In this document: piece after piece, positions 24,095 through 35,787 of the stretch
How positions within the stretch are numbered: position 1 is the stretch's first letter
Layout of the letters: the number at the start of each line of letters is the position of its first letter
Source: Isoetes taiwanensis
Lineage: Eukaryota > Streptophyta > Lycopodiopsida > Isoetales > Isoetaceae
Reading direction: 5' to 3'
NCBI GenBank assembly: GCA_021234155.1
Contig: JAJEKV010000074.1
Coordinates: 6,445,403 to 6,509,402 of the forward strand
DNA length: 64,000 nt
Notes under the pieces: generated by a model
Databases searched by the model: none
Told to the model about the DNA's origin: nothing
Seen by the model: the letters and a program-made list of their open reading frames with translations, nothing else
Translations under genes and position numbers: made by a program

Positions 24095-25779
24095 CTTGCT
24101 TTCTACGATGCTCCCATCGTATCTGAAGCCGGAGTTCACCCCCCCCCCGGCAACCAAGTCGACAGGGGCCGTCCACCTAGCACCCATCCCCTACCAGGGC
24201 ATCGGTGAGGAAGAATGGACGTGTCATTTATCCGTCTTCCCTCGGGAATGTCCTAGCTGCGGAAGCGTAAATAAACACGAGCACATGACATCAAACATAA
24301 ATGGCTCCACCTCGAAGGGTAGCCCCCCATAGCATACATGTAAAAGCATATCAACATCATCACAAGGGAGATCCTACCCAGGGCTCAGATTCAAGGGGTA
24401 TGGACTGACGACTTGGATCTCCAGAAGCCATGGCAGATAGAATTCATGGCAATGGATTGGGCTGGCATGGGAACATGGTTGTTGGGTAGTCCTCTCCATC
24501 CGCCCCTCTTGTGCACACTTTGCAGAATAGGTTGAAGAGTCTTGGGACTGAATCAGCCTGCCGGGTGCATAGCCAAGGGTGCTACTACTGGGTTTCATCT
24601 CCTCAGTCCTGATGAGGCAAGAAGGGGATCACCCCCTCCAAACGCACGCATGTCCATCACAGGCAGCTAGAGGGCCACTGCATGTCTATGACTTGAACCT
24701 CATTGAAGGCGACGCATCACCCAAGTGGTGTCGAGCCCATGCCTTGCCCACACGCAGTGGCAAGCCATTAGGCCTAGCCCGTTAAGATCCCTGGTAGGCT
24801 TTACACACCAGAGGGATCAATCTGCAATGGGGCATGCCCTCCTTATCCACCTAAATAGCCCCGCCACTCACAACTAGGCGGGCTCTTATGCACAGGCCGC
24901 ATTAATTGGGAATTAATGAGGCTATCTAGATGCATCAACTATTGAAGCTTTCAGGGTCTCCACACCCCTTTCCAATACACAGGAATTCCTATGGAATAGA
25001 ATATCATCACCATAGAACTGAAATACAGAATAACATCTAATCTATCTACCTAAACACACATGGTTAGGTTCCTTTGTTAGGGCTTGTGATCTTAGGATCT
25101 ATAAGGCCGCTAAGGCTAATCTAGCATGCTATCCCAGCTCATCGCCGGACTAAAAGTCGGCATTGCACAACAGAATCACTATTTACCTGATCCCTGGCTT
25201 GCTCCTGCACCTCGAATCGCATCCATGCCTTTGCTTGAGTTGAAGGCAGCTGAACCTAGAGGATCTGTTGTGCAAATGCAGCTTGACGGCGTCTGGCAAT
25301 GCGAACTAGCAGCTTGGCTTGGCCAGAATGGCCCAAGGAAGCCGAAATGTGAAAATGGAAAGGTTTAGGGTTTCCCCTTTTGTTCCTTTTACATGATCTT
25401 TTAGGGTTAGGGTTAAAAGGACATATGGGGTTTTTCCATGATGCAAAGGGGTTAAATGCATATGTTTATAAACATGTGCAACATACGAGGTTGCCCCCTG
25501 GGTGCAACCCTTTACAGTTCCCAAGTACATGTCATTAAGGTGACATACGAGTAGTGTAGCAGTATAATATATGTATTTGGACCGTATATTATGCTGGAAC
25601 GTCACAATCTCCCTACCTTGAATTGATGCTATCCTCGGCATCATGAGTCTCCCCACTGTGGAACCTGCATGATCCCTGCAACTCATTTCATGCATGCAAA
25701 TTTTGTTTTTTATAACAATTACCCAAAGGTAATATAAATTAAGTAAAATTTTTATAATCACATCCCTTGTTCCCTAACA
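24095..25779 (-). repeat. 3' LTR of the minus-strand element
   Basis: The minus strand from about 24725 to 24100 is closely similar to 40802-41420 (shared: gcagtggccctctag, cctattctgcaaagtgtgca, ctccggcttc). The stretch up to about 24910 is more distantly like 42190-42500 (gcggcctgtgcataagagcc). The proposed start tgttagggaac at 25779 is an inference from the TG dinucleotide. The LTR would then be about 1.68 kb. Confidence 0.6.
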
Positions 25780-26261
25780 TGCTATAATATAGTGATTTCT
25801 CAGTCCTTACTTACAATAACATTTAATATTCACAAAACTTTTATAATTTGCACATTTATCATTAATAGAGTTTTCAAATTTTATAATTATGGTTCCTTTG
25901 GTCTCTTTGCAACACATTATGACAATACATGGGTTGCAAGTCTTCGCAGTGCGACCCTCCTGCCGCTAGACACTCCTATTGGCCTGCAGGTCCAACACAA
26001 CGTTAGTATACATTTATTTATTATAAAGTTAGTTATTAGGGGACCACCCATTTAATTAACTATATGAATGCAAGACTCGGCGTAGGAAGATGATGAATCT
26101 TCCATCGTGGCCGTGGAGACAACGTCCTATAATACCTAGGATGATCACTCATGCCTACACCTTTCGTCGCCCTTGGCGTAGGGTGGCGTCCTCCCTCATA
26201 ATACCAACAATTATATTCATAAGATACAATATTATTACAATCAATGATAGAGAGAAGAAAT

Positions 26262-27890
26262 CTATACTTGGAATCTTCGATATGCCAGGTTGTCTTCCAA
26301 GAACTTCTTCACTTGGATTGTACCAACCGTACATCCCAAGTTCCTGAGAATGTTGGTGGATGTACCACCTTGCAGTGCCATTACTAGGTCTTCCACCCTT
26401 CTATCCGATGTATAGGCTGCAGTGACGACTAGTCTGCCCTGATGTCTGTATGGGACTGCGAAGTCGAAGATGCTCAGGGCTATTGTCCTCTTCACCAGTC
26501 TGATGTGGTCGATGTTTGGAGGCATCCGAGCATGTCTACCAAATCCCGAGAGGGCAATAAGCATGAACACCCCTTCTTCTCCCCGTGGGCTGAACTACCG
26601 ATATATTACTGCTATCCTTCCGTCGGTGAGGAGTTGGAAGGTAAAATCTGAGGGCCTTGTCGTGTCCTCTCTCTGCTGCCTCTTCTCCGGTTCTGATGCC
26701 GGCCCTGTGCCTTCCAGAGTACTCGTCTATTGGTACCGCTCTAAGGTCCCTGTAATCTGCAAACATGGACCTGGAAGAGGTCAAGTTGATCCCGCCTCTT
26801 TCGATCCCGGCTGGCATTGCTAATGAGGAGCTGGGCAAGAGTGCGCTTGTTGTCTTGCTCCTAATGCCCATCCATTCCTGGATGGCGATGAATTCCTCCT
26901 CTGAGAGTAGCTCTTGTTGCGTCATCATCTGCCGAATGTTGTTGTAGGCTTCGATGTCGGATGATGATTGCCTGGTGTAGGTGTGGGCTTCCCTGATGCT
27001 GACAAGGAAGCCTTGTGTCTCCCAGTCAATGAAATCATCGAGGTCGGGTTGTTGGCATAAGAGATGCAGCCTAGCCTGTATCCTCTGTCTCTGCACTCTG
27101 GGAGGTTCTTTATGTCGTGCAGCATCAGGTACTCTTGGCCTTCGATGATGACCGGGGTTAGGTTGGTGATGTCTAACCCAAGCGAGAGAGTGTCCTTGTT
27201 ATCCTCAAGCCTTTCATGAAGCCCTGGAGGTCTTGCTCTGCTTGCTGCCATTCTTGAATAGAGCCGACGTTGATAAGGTTTTCGACATCGTAATCTTGTT
27301 CTTCTTCTTCCTCTTCCTTCTGTTCTGACCCTTCATATTCTAAGAGCAGCTACTCTTCTGCCGTTGAGGCAGTGGGTTCTATGTCCATTGGCTGAATGGA
27401 GGGTTCACCTATTTGGGTTTGGGCTCTATGGGATAGGAAGATGGCTACATCAGCAGTGTAGGAGAAGTATCTCTTCCTGTTTATGGATATGGTCATATAA
27501 TCAGGCATGCGAGAAGCTCTATTTTCTAAGTACTTGTCGATGTTTGGAACATCGTTCAATGCTGCTCGAAGGGCTGTTCTAGGTGCAAAGTACCCTATGC
27601 ATGGGGGGAGTTCTACCAGTCAAGGGTCTATCTTGGCTTGGAACTCTGTCATGATGTCTTGGTAGAATGGTGTGGCATTTATGGTAGCATCCACATCAAT
27701 CTCCTTCTGGGAAACAGTGAAGACAGAATTGATGTAAGCCTCTACCGCATGAGCAGTGGCGCTGTATCATCGCCTGAATGCAGAAGTGGCTATTGTGCTG
27801 ATGTGGATGGGGTTAACAAACAGATATGCAAGCATCTCAGTGAGCAGGAAAATCACCTTGGAGTCAGGAGTGAGACTGTAGGATGCAAAT
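26262..27890 (-). pseudogene. Broken gag-like gene of the LTR element, unrecognised
   Basis: The minus strand has coding character in overlapping frame segments. 27559-27350 contains VPNIDKYLENRASRMPDYMT. 27251-26925 contains DITNLTPVIIEGQEYLMLHD. 27096-26536 contains FLVSIREAHTYTRQSSSDIE and TQQELLSEEEFIAIQEWMG. 26570-26262 contains NIDHIRLVKRTIALSIFDFA and ends VKKFLEDNLAYRRF. The segments join as one protein of roughly 500 residues interrupted by about four frameshifts. I see no zinc knuckle and no match to a known Gag. Its place between leader and 3' LTR suggests a Gag-equivalent or an accessory protein of a non-autonomous element. A structural or movement-like protein of another origin cannot be excluded. 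Confidence 0.5.
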
Positions 27891-28079
27891 AAGGGTGGTG
27901 GTCATATTTATAGGCAGAACCCTAATTTGTGAAATTTTTAGGGTTTGGCAATGTCTATCACTTCAAGGTTCTCTAGGTATTTGATAGGTAATCTAGGGTT
28001 ATAAATATCTAAAGGACTTCCTATTGATCCTATTGCAATAAATTTCATCTAATTTGGAGGTAGTTGGGGTGAGTTAGGG

Positions 28080-28395
28080 CAATTTAACTCGGACCACTCA
28101 CATAGTGTGCAAGAGGCACTTTCAAAATTTTTGAAAAGAGTTCTGGCGCACTCTGTAAGGGCTGGGCTCCGTTTTGGGTCCTAGATGGCTATAAAATTTT
28201 GGTATGAGGATAGAATCCTACTTATCTCGCGGAGTTAAGTCGCACTATGCCCTTAGTTTCTGGTTTTGAACTAGTTTAGGCATAGACCAGTAGCCAAAAC
28301 ACTCACACAATGCACGAGAGGCACTTTCAAAATTTTTGAAAAGCGTCTTGGCGCACTCTGTGAGGGGCAGGGGTATATTCTATCACTTTTTGGCC
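28080..28395 (-). repeat. Doubled leader module (about 70 bp, two copies)
   Basis: Two direct copies on the minus strand (about 28333-28370 and 28107-28165 cores): cgcactctg(t), ttttcaaaaattttgaaagt and gcctc(t)tgcac. They correspond to the two copies at about 41645-41745 and 41860-41935, just downstream of the primer-binding site of the plus-strand copy. Each contains the near-palindrome tttcaaaatttttgaaaa. Confidence 0.7.
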
Positions 28396-28823
28396 AAATT
28401 AATTAATACAAGTTATAACACTTTGCAACTTTAATTAAAATACTTTTTATATTTACAAAAATTTATAAGTACATATTAACGATCCTCTTTCGGGTGTTTT
28501 TTTAATCGAGATATACAATTGAGCACGTCACATAATGTCGCGACACAGGATGCTGATGGGGTGCTGATTACCCTTCTACCGCCCTTCACATGTCCTTCAC
28601 CCAATTTCCCTCACCCGCCAAATTTTCACCCGCCATGGATCCAAGCTTCCGGGACGGTTGATCATCAATTTCTTGCTGAGGTTCGGTCGATTTGCTAGCC
28701 ATGTCATCAATCCCGATTATGCTGGTGCTTGATTCCTTTTTCAAATTTCGAATTGGCGGCCTTAGTTTCCATTTTCTTGTTTCGAATTGCTTTCTGATTC
28801 TTTTCAGATGTTTTCAAACTCGG

Positions 28824-31800
28824 ATGGATTGGGAAGGCGCTTTTCTTTCTTCCCTTTCAAAGCTTGGTTCTAGCTTTAATCCTAAGGATCTGCTATCCAG
28901 TTTGCACTATCTTCAAGAACAATCTCAGTTGTTTCTGCAGTTATGCTCTCGTATAGCAGAAATAATTAATTTTGACAATCCTAGTGCTGATGCGCATCCG
29001 GAAGAAATTGTTAGAGAATATGAAGGAGACATTCATCTCCATGGCATGCAAGGTTTGCATGCCCAATTCATAAATTTCTTCTACTATTTTTCTAATGTGC
29101 TAGTTTTATTCTCACTTTTCAGATGCTTTTGAGGTTCATAGAACAGTGGATCCGACAGAAATACAGTTCAAAGGAAATGAACCTTATGACTTTGATTGGG
29201 CAGAAGATGATCTTCATTATTTTGATGCTGATTATGCATATAATTATGGTGCTTCAGAAGAAAATATAAATACTCAATCCGTTACTGGTAATAGTGAATG
29301 GAGTTCTTTTCTATTGTTTGCTTGAATTTCATACTGAAGAAGAATAGACTTCATGATTTTCTTTTTATTTTTTGCTTTGCCATTGTGCAGAATGTGAGCT
29401 TCAAGTCCAACATCAGCAGGTGCAAAGCACTCTTGAAACAGGTTAGTTGGCTTTTTCTTGAACGTCATGCTTTCTGGTATAATATTCTAAAACAGTGTAA
29501 CTTGTACATATCATGCAGATCAGCATACTTCTTGCAAAGAAGATTTACTGACAGTCTATAGGAATATTAGTGCACTTAAAAGAAAACAGCAAAGAGCACG
29601 AAAGAGGGCTAGGGAAGCTGAAGTAGAATCTGAAAGTATCAAGTATCAAAAACCGTTGTCAGAAATGATGAACCATAATGGATTGACTAAAAGAAGAAAA
29701 CAACAATTGTCTAAGAAGATTGCTAACTATGCTAATGAGGTATGTCATAGGAACTCAGAAAAAGATAGGAAAGAGGTGCTTCAGGGTGCTGCTAAGCTGT
29801 TACCAGAGTGGGAAGTTTTAAAATTAAAGGAAGTAGCAACAATGACTTAGATAGTAGATAATTTGAGGAATTCCTTGTCCAAACATAAGCTTGACAGATC
29901 TACAGACAGATGTGCTAAGAGTAAGGAACTCTGCCATAGTGTTTGCTGTTGATAGTGGGACAAACTGCTTGGGAACTTCCAAATGTTTGAACTTAAATAG
30001 AAGGTATGTGGCAACAACAGTACGTAGGAGAGTAGCAGCTGAAATTGGAGATGGACCCTGGTCAATGTTCAAGAGGAAAAGCAAGTTTGATAAGCTTAGT
30101 AGGAAGGAACAAAAAGTAGTCACAGATTTCTGGACAATTCACTCTCGAGTTTCACCATGCAAGAAGCATGTGATAAAGATTTGGGAAGCCCCAGGTAAAA
30201 AGTACCTGCATCCTCTACATGCACTTGTATATGTGTTGTATGTGGTCCTGGACCAACATGTCAAGCACGTGATATGACACATAAATCTACAAACGACATG
30301 TGGAGATCATGGGTTTGTACTAAAGATATTGCAGATGAGTGGCATGAACACAAATGCCTGCTATTATCATGTCAAAAGTGTGGCCCATCAAATTTACCCG
30401 TATGTCCAAAAGAACTAAGCAGGGCTTTAGGTCACATGATTGACTGGAAGACTTTTGATACAGTGAGTGTCTTTTATGCCTATTTGATGTTTGAAATGTT
30501 AATTGCTTACCTATGTTTCATTTGCAGGTTTATGAATCATTAAATGAACCTGATGGCAAAGATGGTTTCATAGTGACACCAAAAACTATTATGAAGCTTG
30601 TGTACAAGTCAACTTCAACAGCAGATGTTTTAACAAATGCCAAGAAAGTTTTGAAAGAGTTCATCCCCCATAACTATGAGGCTAGGTGGCAGGCGACACA
30701 GTTTAGGCAGTGCTTAGCCACTTTTCCCAGGGACACCATAGTGTCAGTTATTGACTTTGCTGAGAACTACACATTCAAGATACAGCAGGAAATTCAAAGT
30801 TTACATTGGAGAAATGACCAATGCACAATATTGGTGCACATCACATATAGGCATGCTACTCCAGAAGAGGTTGTAGCCGAGGACGAGAAATTTGATTGTA
30901 GCACTGAAAGACATATTATCAAAGAGACACATTTTTATATTTCAGATGATAGAGAGCATGACACTTTGTTTGTGCAACATTGCCTTAAGAAGCATGCTGA
31001 TCTACTAGCCAGCAAAGGTTTTAAATATAACAATCATGTTATGTGGTCTGATGGATGTGCACGTCAATTCAAAGGTGCACGAACTTTCTTCTTTCTTGGC
31101 AGATTGTATAAAAATATGGGCTTTCCTATCCATTGGAACTATTTTGGTTCTTACCATGGAAAAGGTACATTCCAATGTACCAGCTTAATGAATATTAGTT
31201 ATTCTTGTTTGCACTTAACCAACTTATTGGGTATGTTTATTATATATGTGAGCATGATGGTGCTGGTGCTGTTCTAAAGAGAGCACTCACTCGTGAGATG
31301 TTAAAAAGAAATTATAAACCATTAAGAGACACTCATGATGTTGTTATGTTCTGTAGAGAACACTTCAAAGCTTCTGAGAAATGCAGGTACTCAAACTGTG
31401 TAATGGTGCTGACTTGGTGCTGACTTAGTGCTGTTCTTTCTAAAAAACATCTTGTTCTTTGATTTTGACAGATATTTTTGGGAAACTGGAAAAGATGAAG
31501 TTTGCAGAGATGAGATGTTTGATTGTGCAACACTTACAGGGTCAAGTAAGTTCCATAGCATCAGACCAGTCAATTGCAAGGATCCCACCCAAGTAGCACA
31601 TATGAATTATTCATGCTTTTGCCACAACTGCTGGTTGGGTAAGTACAGTAAATGCATAAACAAAGACAGGATAGGCACTTGGATATTTTCAGAATTAAGG
31701 CCAGGTGTTGATGAAGAGGAACTTGTAGATGGGCCAGTGTATGAAGGGGATGCAGAATGGAAATCTGATATCATAGATGTTGGAGAAAACTTTGCAGTGG

Positions 31801-32431
31801 TTGCTCCAACAGATAATAAGGAGAAAGTGGATTTCTATATCTTGAGATGTACGGAAGTTAAACATGTAATTGAGAAGGCTTACAAAGATCCTTGGGGCCA
31901 AAAGTTTGCAAGGAGGGAGGTGGTTGTGACTGGTAATTTTATATAGAACAGAGCAGGTATGAAATTCTTAGGTTTGAACCAGATTGTAGTGTGTACAGCC
32001 ATTTAGTAGTGGCATGTAATTTTGACATGAAAGACTTAGGTGGCAACATTTTTGAGTTGGAAACTGATGTGCATGAACGCATTCTTGAAAGTCTACAAAC
32101 ACAATCTACTGTCCTTGCCGAATGTGATGTTGCAAGCAACAGTAAGCCAGCACCAAAGAGCAAGCAACAGTTAGGTAGCAAGTCAGGAGGCAAAAAGGAG
32201 GAGGCAAGCAGCAGTAAGCCAGCACCAAAGAAGCAAGGAGCACTGAAGTCAGTGAACAAGAAAGGACCAAAGAAGCAAGAACCAAAAAAGTCAGTGTGTT
32301 TAGATAATAAGTCGAATGGAAAAAAGCAGGAGGCAAGCAGCTCATTGACCAAGCAGAAAAGAGGAAGAAAACAAGGTGACATTGGAGAAAAAAAAACTGC
32401 AAATAGCAAAAAACAAACCACCAGAAAATAA
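28824..32431 (+). pseudogene. DDE-type transposase-like gene with introns, broken copy
   Basis: Exon chain: 28824-29052, 29123-29287, 29391-29441, 29519-29847, then (after a TAG) about 29890-30220, 30218-30462, 30528-31164, about 31240-31386, 31472-31932 and about 31957-32431. All clear junctions are GT-AG and join in phase for the first four exons. The protein has an N-terminal charged region (ALKRKQQRARKRAREAE) and a Cys cluster (CTCICVVCGPGPTC, CLLLSCQKCG). A DDE-like core follows: VIDFAENY (Asp near 30752), WSDGCARQFKG (31041-31075) and HGKG joined to EHDGAGAVLK (31155/31250). Next comes a Cys-rich block (YSCFCHNCWLGKYSKC) and a Lys-rich tail (KKGPKKQEPKKS). The D-D-D/E spacing and the HGKG/DGxG motif match a large class of uncharacterised transposase-like proteins of animals. 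I cannot name the superfamily. At least three frame breaks show this copy is inactive. Confidence 0.7.
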
Positions 32432-32865
32432 CAACATTGAAATACTATTCATTCATTCACATTGACTCACAATTCAATCACTCATAGAACTTAAACTTCA
32501 AGTAAATTAAACTTGAAAGCATGTAAATTGGAAAGCATGAAAACAGTAATGTGAATTTGATTATAAACTTGATTGTGAATTAGCAGAAAACTTGATTGTG
32601 ATTGTAAGCTTGTTATCTTCTTGCAACAACTCAAATTAGAAACTTCTAAATTACAACAACTGAAATTGCAACTCAAAACTCAAGTTGCAAACTTAAAACT
32701 CAAATTGCAACTCAAAACTCAACAACTCAAATTGCAACTCAAATTGCTGAAGTTTAATATATTATCGAATACAAAAAGGGTTGCAAACACAAAAATTCTT
32801 GAACACGAGTTTTCACAAGTTCTTGAACATAATTTCAAAACTTTTTACATAATTTCAAAACATTT

Positions 32866-34474
32866 TTAGATCATAAGCAGCAGATCATTTTTTTTCTTTC
32901 TTGACTCTCCTGGCCAACTACCTCTCCACTGCATTTCCTTCTTCTTTTTCACTATGTCATCTGACTCAGTGGACACCTCAGAAGCTTGAACTTTAGCAGC
33001 AATGATTGGACTGTCAAGCATAACCTTAGGCAATTCAACACTGTCCAGTGCTTCCTGCAACACTGAAATTAAGGACAATCTTTAGTACAATTCAACTAAT
33101 TATCTTAATTGAAATTGCAAAACTTACATGCTGCTGATTTATCTTGTAGGTTGACATCAAGTTTTTTCCTAGAAGGAGGGGGGGTAGCACCTGCCAAAAA
33201 AAGAATTTATCATCAGAAAAATTCAGCATGCAAATACAATATATTTAATAAGACACCCTTACATTTTGAAGCGCTATGCAATGGACTGCCATCTTCTGCC
33301 ATAAAAAATAAATATCAACAAATGTGGAAGACTTTAAGAAATACAATTTATCATTCTAATTATATGACATACCTTCAGTATTCAGGCCCAGGAGTTCATC
33401 ACGTAAGAACTTTACATTCTCCTGAACTGTGCTAAACTTGGGCAATTTTGTAATGTTAGGACTTTTGGACAGCTTATAATTCTCAGAATCTGCAATTCAA
33501 AACATCAGACACGACATAAACTAAAGCAAAAATACACAGAAAAAGCACCCTCAAAGCACTTAGTCAATGTCCTTAGCCTTCTTCATAGCACTCCTTGTCA
33601 TCCTCTTTCTCATTTTTCTTGCAGGTACTTGTGCTTTAAATTCAGATTCTTCAGAAGAATGTTCCATATTCTTCTTCCTTTTCATGATGTTGAATTCTTC
33701 AGATTCTTCAGCAGGCTATTCTTCAGCATGTTCTTCAGCAACCTCTTCTTCAACATCAACAATATTCTTCTGTTCACTCACATGGCCGAGCTCGACCAGA
33801 AGTGAATGTGGCACAGATTCACCACAACCAGAAACAATGCAATGCATGGACTCAAGCACAGTAGAAAAACAAAACACATGAAATTTATGGGTGCACTTCA
33901 GCTCAATATGCATAGTATATTCATCATTGAAGGAAAAACCACATATCTGACAAGTGTTAGCCGAGCTAAAAGAAAAATTGTAAATACCCATTGTGATGTT
34001 AATAGGGTTTACCTTCTTGTTCTGCAGTGAAGAAATCTGGGCTGCTCTTGCATGCCACACTTCCATGGCTTGCTCATATGATTTTATATCATTTTTTGTG
34101 CTCTTGATCTGTTTGTTTATGTTCTTAAATCTGTCCTTTCCCATAGAAGAGAGTGTCTTGTCCAGTAAGCCTACCAACACATCTTCCTCACACTTCATAA
34201 TAGCTGCTTGCCTTTGCATTTCTGGATCTTCAGCAAATGTTAGTGACAAGTCGATTCTAGTCTTCCTTTTTTCTTCTATTGCATCAGCTAAACTGTTGCA
34301 AGATGCCTCGGCTGTAGCCATGCTGCCCTCTAATATAAGAGCATCATTTTCCAAATTGCATAGCTTCCCTTCTGCTTCAAACTTCATTTCCTCCAATTTC
34401 TTAACCTGTGCAAGAACACTTTGGATGTTCATGTCAAAAGTATTCAAAGGTGTTCTTTTCGCCTTCTTCTTCAA
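32866..34474 (-). pseudogene. Coiled-coil RING-like partner gene of the DDE element
   Basis: Convergent with the transposase gene, 435 bp from its end. The first exon starts at ATG 34474 (MKKKAKRTPLNTFDMN) and is mostly coiled coil (VKKLEEMKFEAEGKL, NKQIKSTKNDIKSYEQAME). It then has a RING-like zinc cluster near 33840-33955: CQICGFSFNDE, then CTHKFHVFCF, then C in SMHCIVSGCGE. It reads through a TAG at 33716-33718 into an acidic/basic stretch and meets TAA at 33560. Downstream are four small exons: 33489-33373, 33295-33263, 33190-33128 and 33062-32866. Their GT-AG borders are canonical and the internal lengths (117, 33 and 63) are multiples of three in one phase, ending WRGSWPGESRKKKN. RING proteins are usually E3 ligases, but its role here is unknown. 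The TAA may sit in or near a lost splice site. Confidence 0.55.
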
Positions 34475-34731
34475 GGAGTCCTGGTAGGCATCGACAGCAA
34501 AGGAGACCCAATCTACTTATTTAAAATGTTTTTGCCATCATTGCTCACGCCGGTGTAACACTTTTTCCGGCGTGAGCAGCGTGAGTTTTGGAACCTGAAA
34601 TGGCTTTTCCGGTGCTCTCCTCTGCCATTCCCTTTTTTCTCTCATTCTGGCCCGTTACAGATTCAACCCATTACAGCTAACTAACCGCAAGATCATGGCG
34701 GAGGATACTCCTCTGCCTCTCATGATTCGAA

Positions 34732-34876
34732 TATGTAGCATAATAACAGGGGGTTACTTTTTGTTTTTTATACGCTTTTTCACATGGTTTTTCTATGATT
34801 TCGTTGTTGTATTCATTGAGGTGTACTAAATAGTATTTCTAGAGTGCACCCTTTATGGGCCGTTAATTTTCGTTGG
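34732..34876 (+). repeat. Dispersed 145-bp repeat, copy 1
   Basis: Shares with 55214-55354 the phrases atgtagcataataacagggg, tatacgctttttcac / tgtacgcttttcac, and ctagagtgcaccctttatggg / ctagagtgcaccatttacgag. Same orientation, about 80 percent alike. It lies just beyond the DDE element; origin unknown. Confidence 0.7.
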
Positions 34877-34929
34877 CTGAAACAATCCGAGGGTTGTTGT
34901 CTTTCTCTGCATGTTTGTGCATGAACACT

Positions 34930-35080
34930 GCGCATGTGTATGCATGTGCATGTGCACGTGCATGTGCACGTGTGTGCATGTGCATGTGCATGTGCACGTG
35001 TGTGCATGTGCATGTGCATGTGCATGTGTATTCTGCTTGTGCATGTGCATGTGCATGTGCATGCGCATGTGCATGTGTAC
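34930..35080 (+). repeat. GTGCAT/GTGCAC hexamer microsatellite
   Basis: About 25 near-perfect units of gtgcat with interspersed gtgcac, broken by tattctgcttgtgcatg near 35027-35040. Strictly alternating purine-pyrimidine over most of its length. Open reading frames in all phases here are artefacts of the repeat. Confidence 0.95.
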
Positions 35081-35084
35081 TTGC

Positions 35085-35616
35085 CCTCTTGGATTCTTGT
35101 TGCCGGAGTGGATGTTTGCTGATGGAAGGTTATCACGAGATGGATTTTTTGCTCACATTTACAAAGGTATTTGTTTTTTTAATGTTTCTTCAGTTAATAT
35201 AATGGTATTTTTTACAAGATATTGGTTTTCTGATTCTACAATGCAATGCTGCAAAACCCGCCTTTGTTTCCTTCACTTTGTATGTTCTAAGATTTGTTGC
35301 AGATTCTAAAAGAGTTTAGAGTTTTAGGCCCTCTGTTTGCTTCCAACTTCTTGGATATTCTTGGCCTGCTGGATTATTCATAGTAACCAGCCTTTAGCTT
35401 CAATCAACAAATGGATTCTTGTGCACACAACAGACGGATTATTCCATACCGCTTTTACGAAGTCGTGCGGATCGGTCAAACAAAGGGCCATATGGAGCAT
35501 CCAAAATCATATGGATTGATAAACAATGGTTTCATTGTGAAAGAGAAATAGTCAGAGCTGAAGTAACACGTGGAATGCTAACAGAGAAAAGCTTGCTTCA
35601 AAACCTCTATCCTTGA
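35085..35616 (+). other. Exon-like fragments of an unrecognised gene
   Basis: At about 35094-35166 a peptide LPEWMFADGRLSRDGFFAH ends at a donor-like acaaag/gtattt. At about 35440-35613 a frame reads DYSIPLLRSRADRSNKGPYG, then IIWIDKQWFHCEREIV and ends LLQNLYP with TGA. Both have the composition of real coding sequence, but I cannot assign a family or confirm that they belong together. They may be a decayed gene fragment carried by a transposon. Confidence 0.25.
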
Positions 35617-35787
35617 TCTCGCTTCACCGATCAACAGAAACCTACTCCACATCACCAAACTGGCCGATTCTCTTCACTTGTTAAACCAAAGCCAGGCAAC
35701 CCGTGAGAAAGTGTCACTAAGTTCTTTATGAACCTCACCAATTGTTACTGCAGAGTAACGTTGATGTTGTTGTCTTTCATGCAATGG

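Larger units (their letters stand above)
24095..28400 (-). mobile_element. Minus-strand LTR element, 5' LTR missing, no pol
   Basis: A 3' LTR (about 24095-25779), an internal region with a broken gag-like reading frame (26262-27900) and a 5' leader (about 28080-28400). The leader has two copies of a module, gtgcaagaggcactttcaaa and a second starting gcacgagaggcactttcaaa, each followed by cgcactctgt. The same LTR and the same doubled module occur in the plus orientation at 40802-41950. There the LTR is followed by a primer-binding site, which identifies the family as an LTR retrotransposon. No protease, integrase or reverse transcriptase was found, so the element looks non-autonomous. The left boundary is set by loss of similarity to the 41.4 kb copy. 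Confidence 0.7.

Noticed and set aside
25380-25420. Telomere-like tttagggttagggtt
   Set aside because: Only about two units and it lies inside an LTR; plant telo-box-like phrases are common and no array is present.
34813-35136. Long ORFs rich in Met/His/Cys on both strands
   Set aside because: They are translations of the GTGCAT microsatellite; open frames in several phases are expected from such a repeat.
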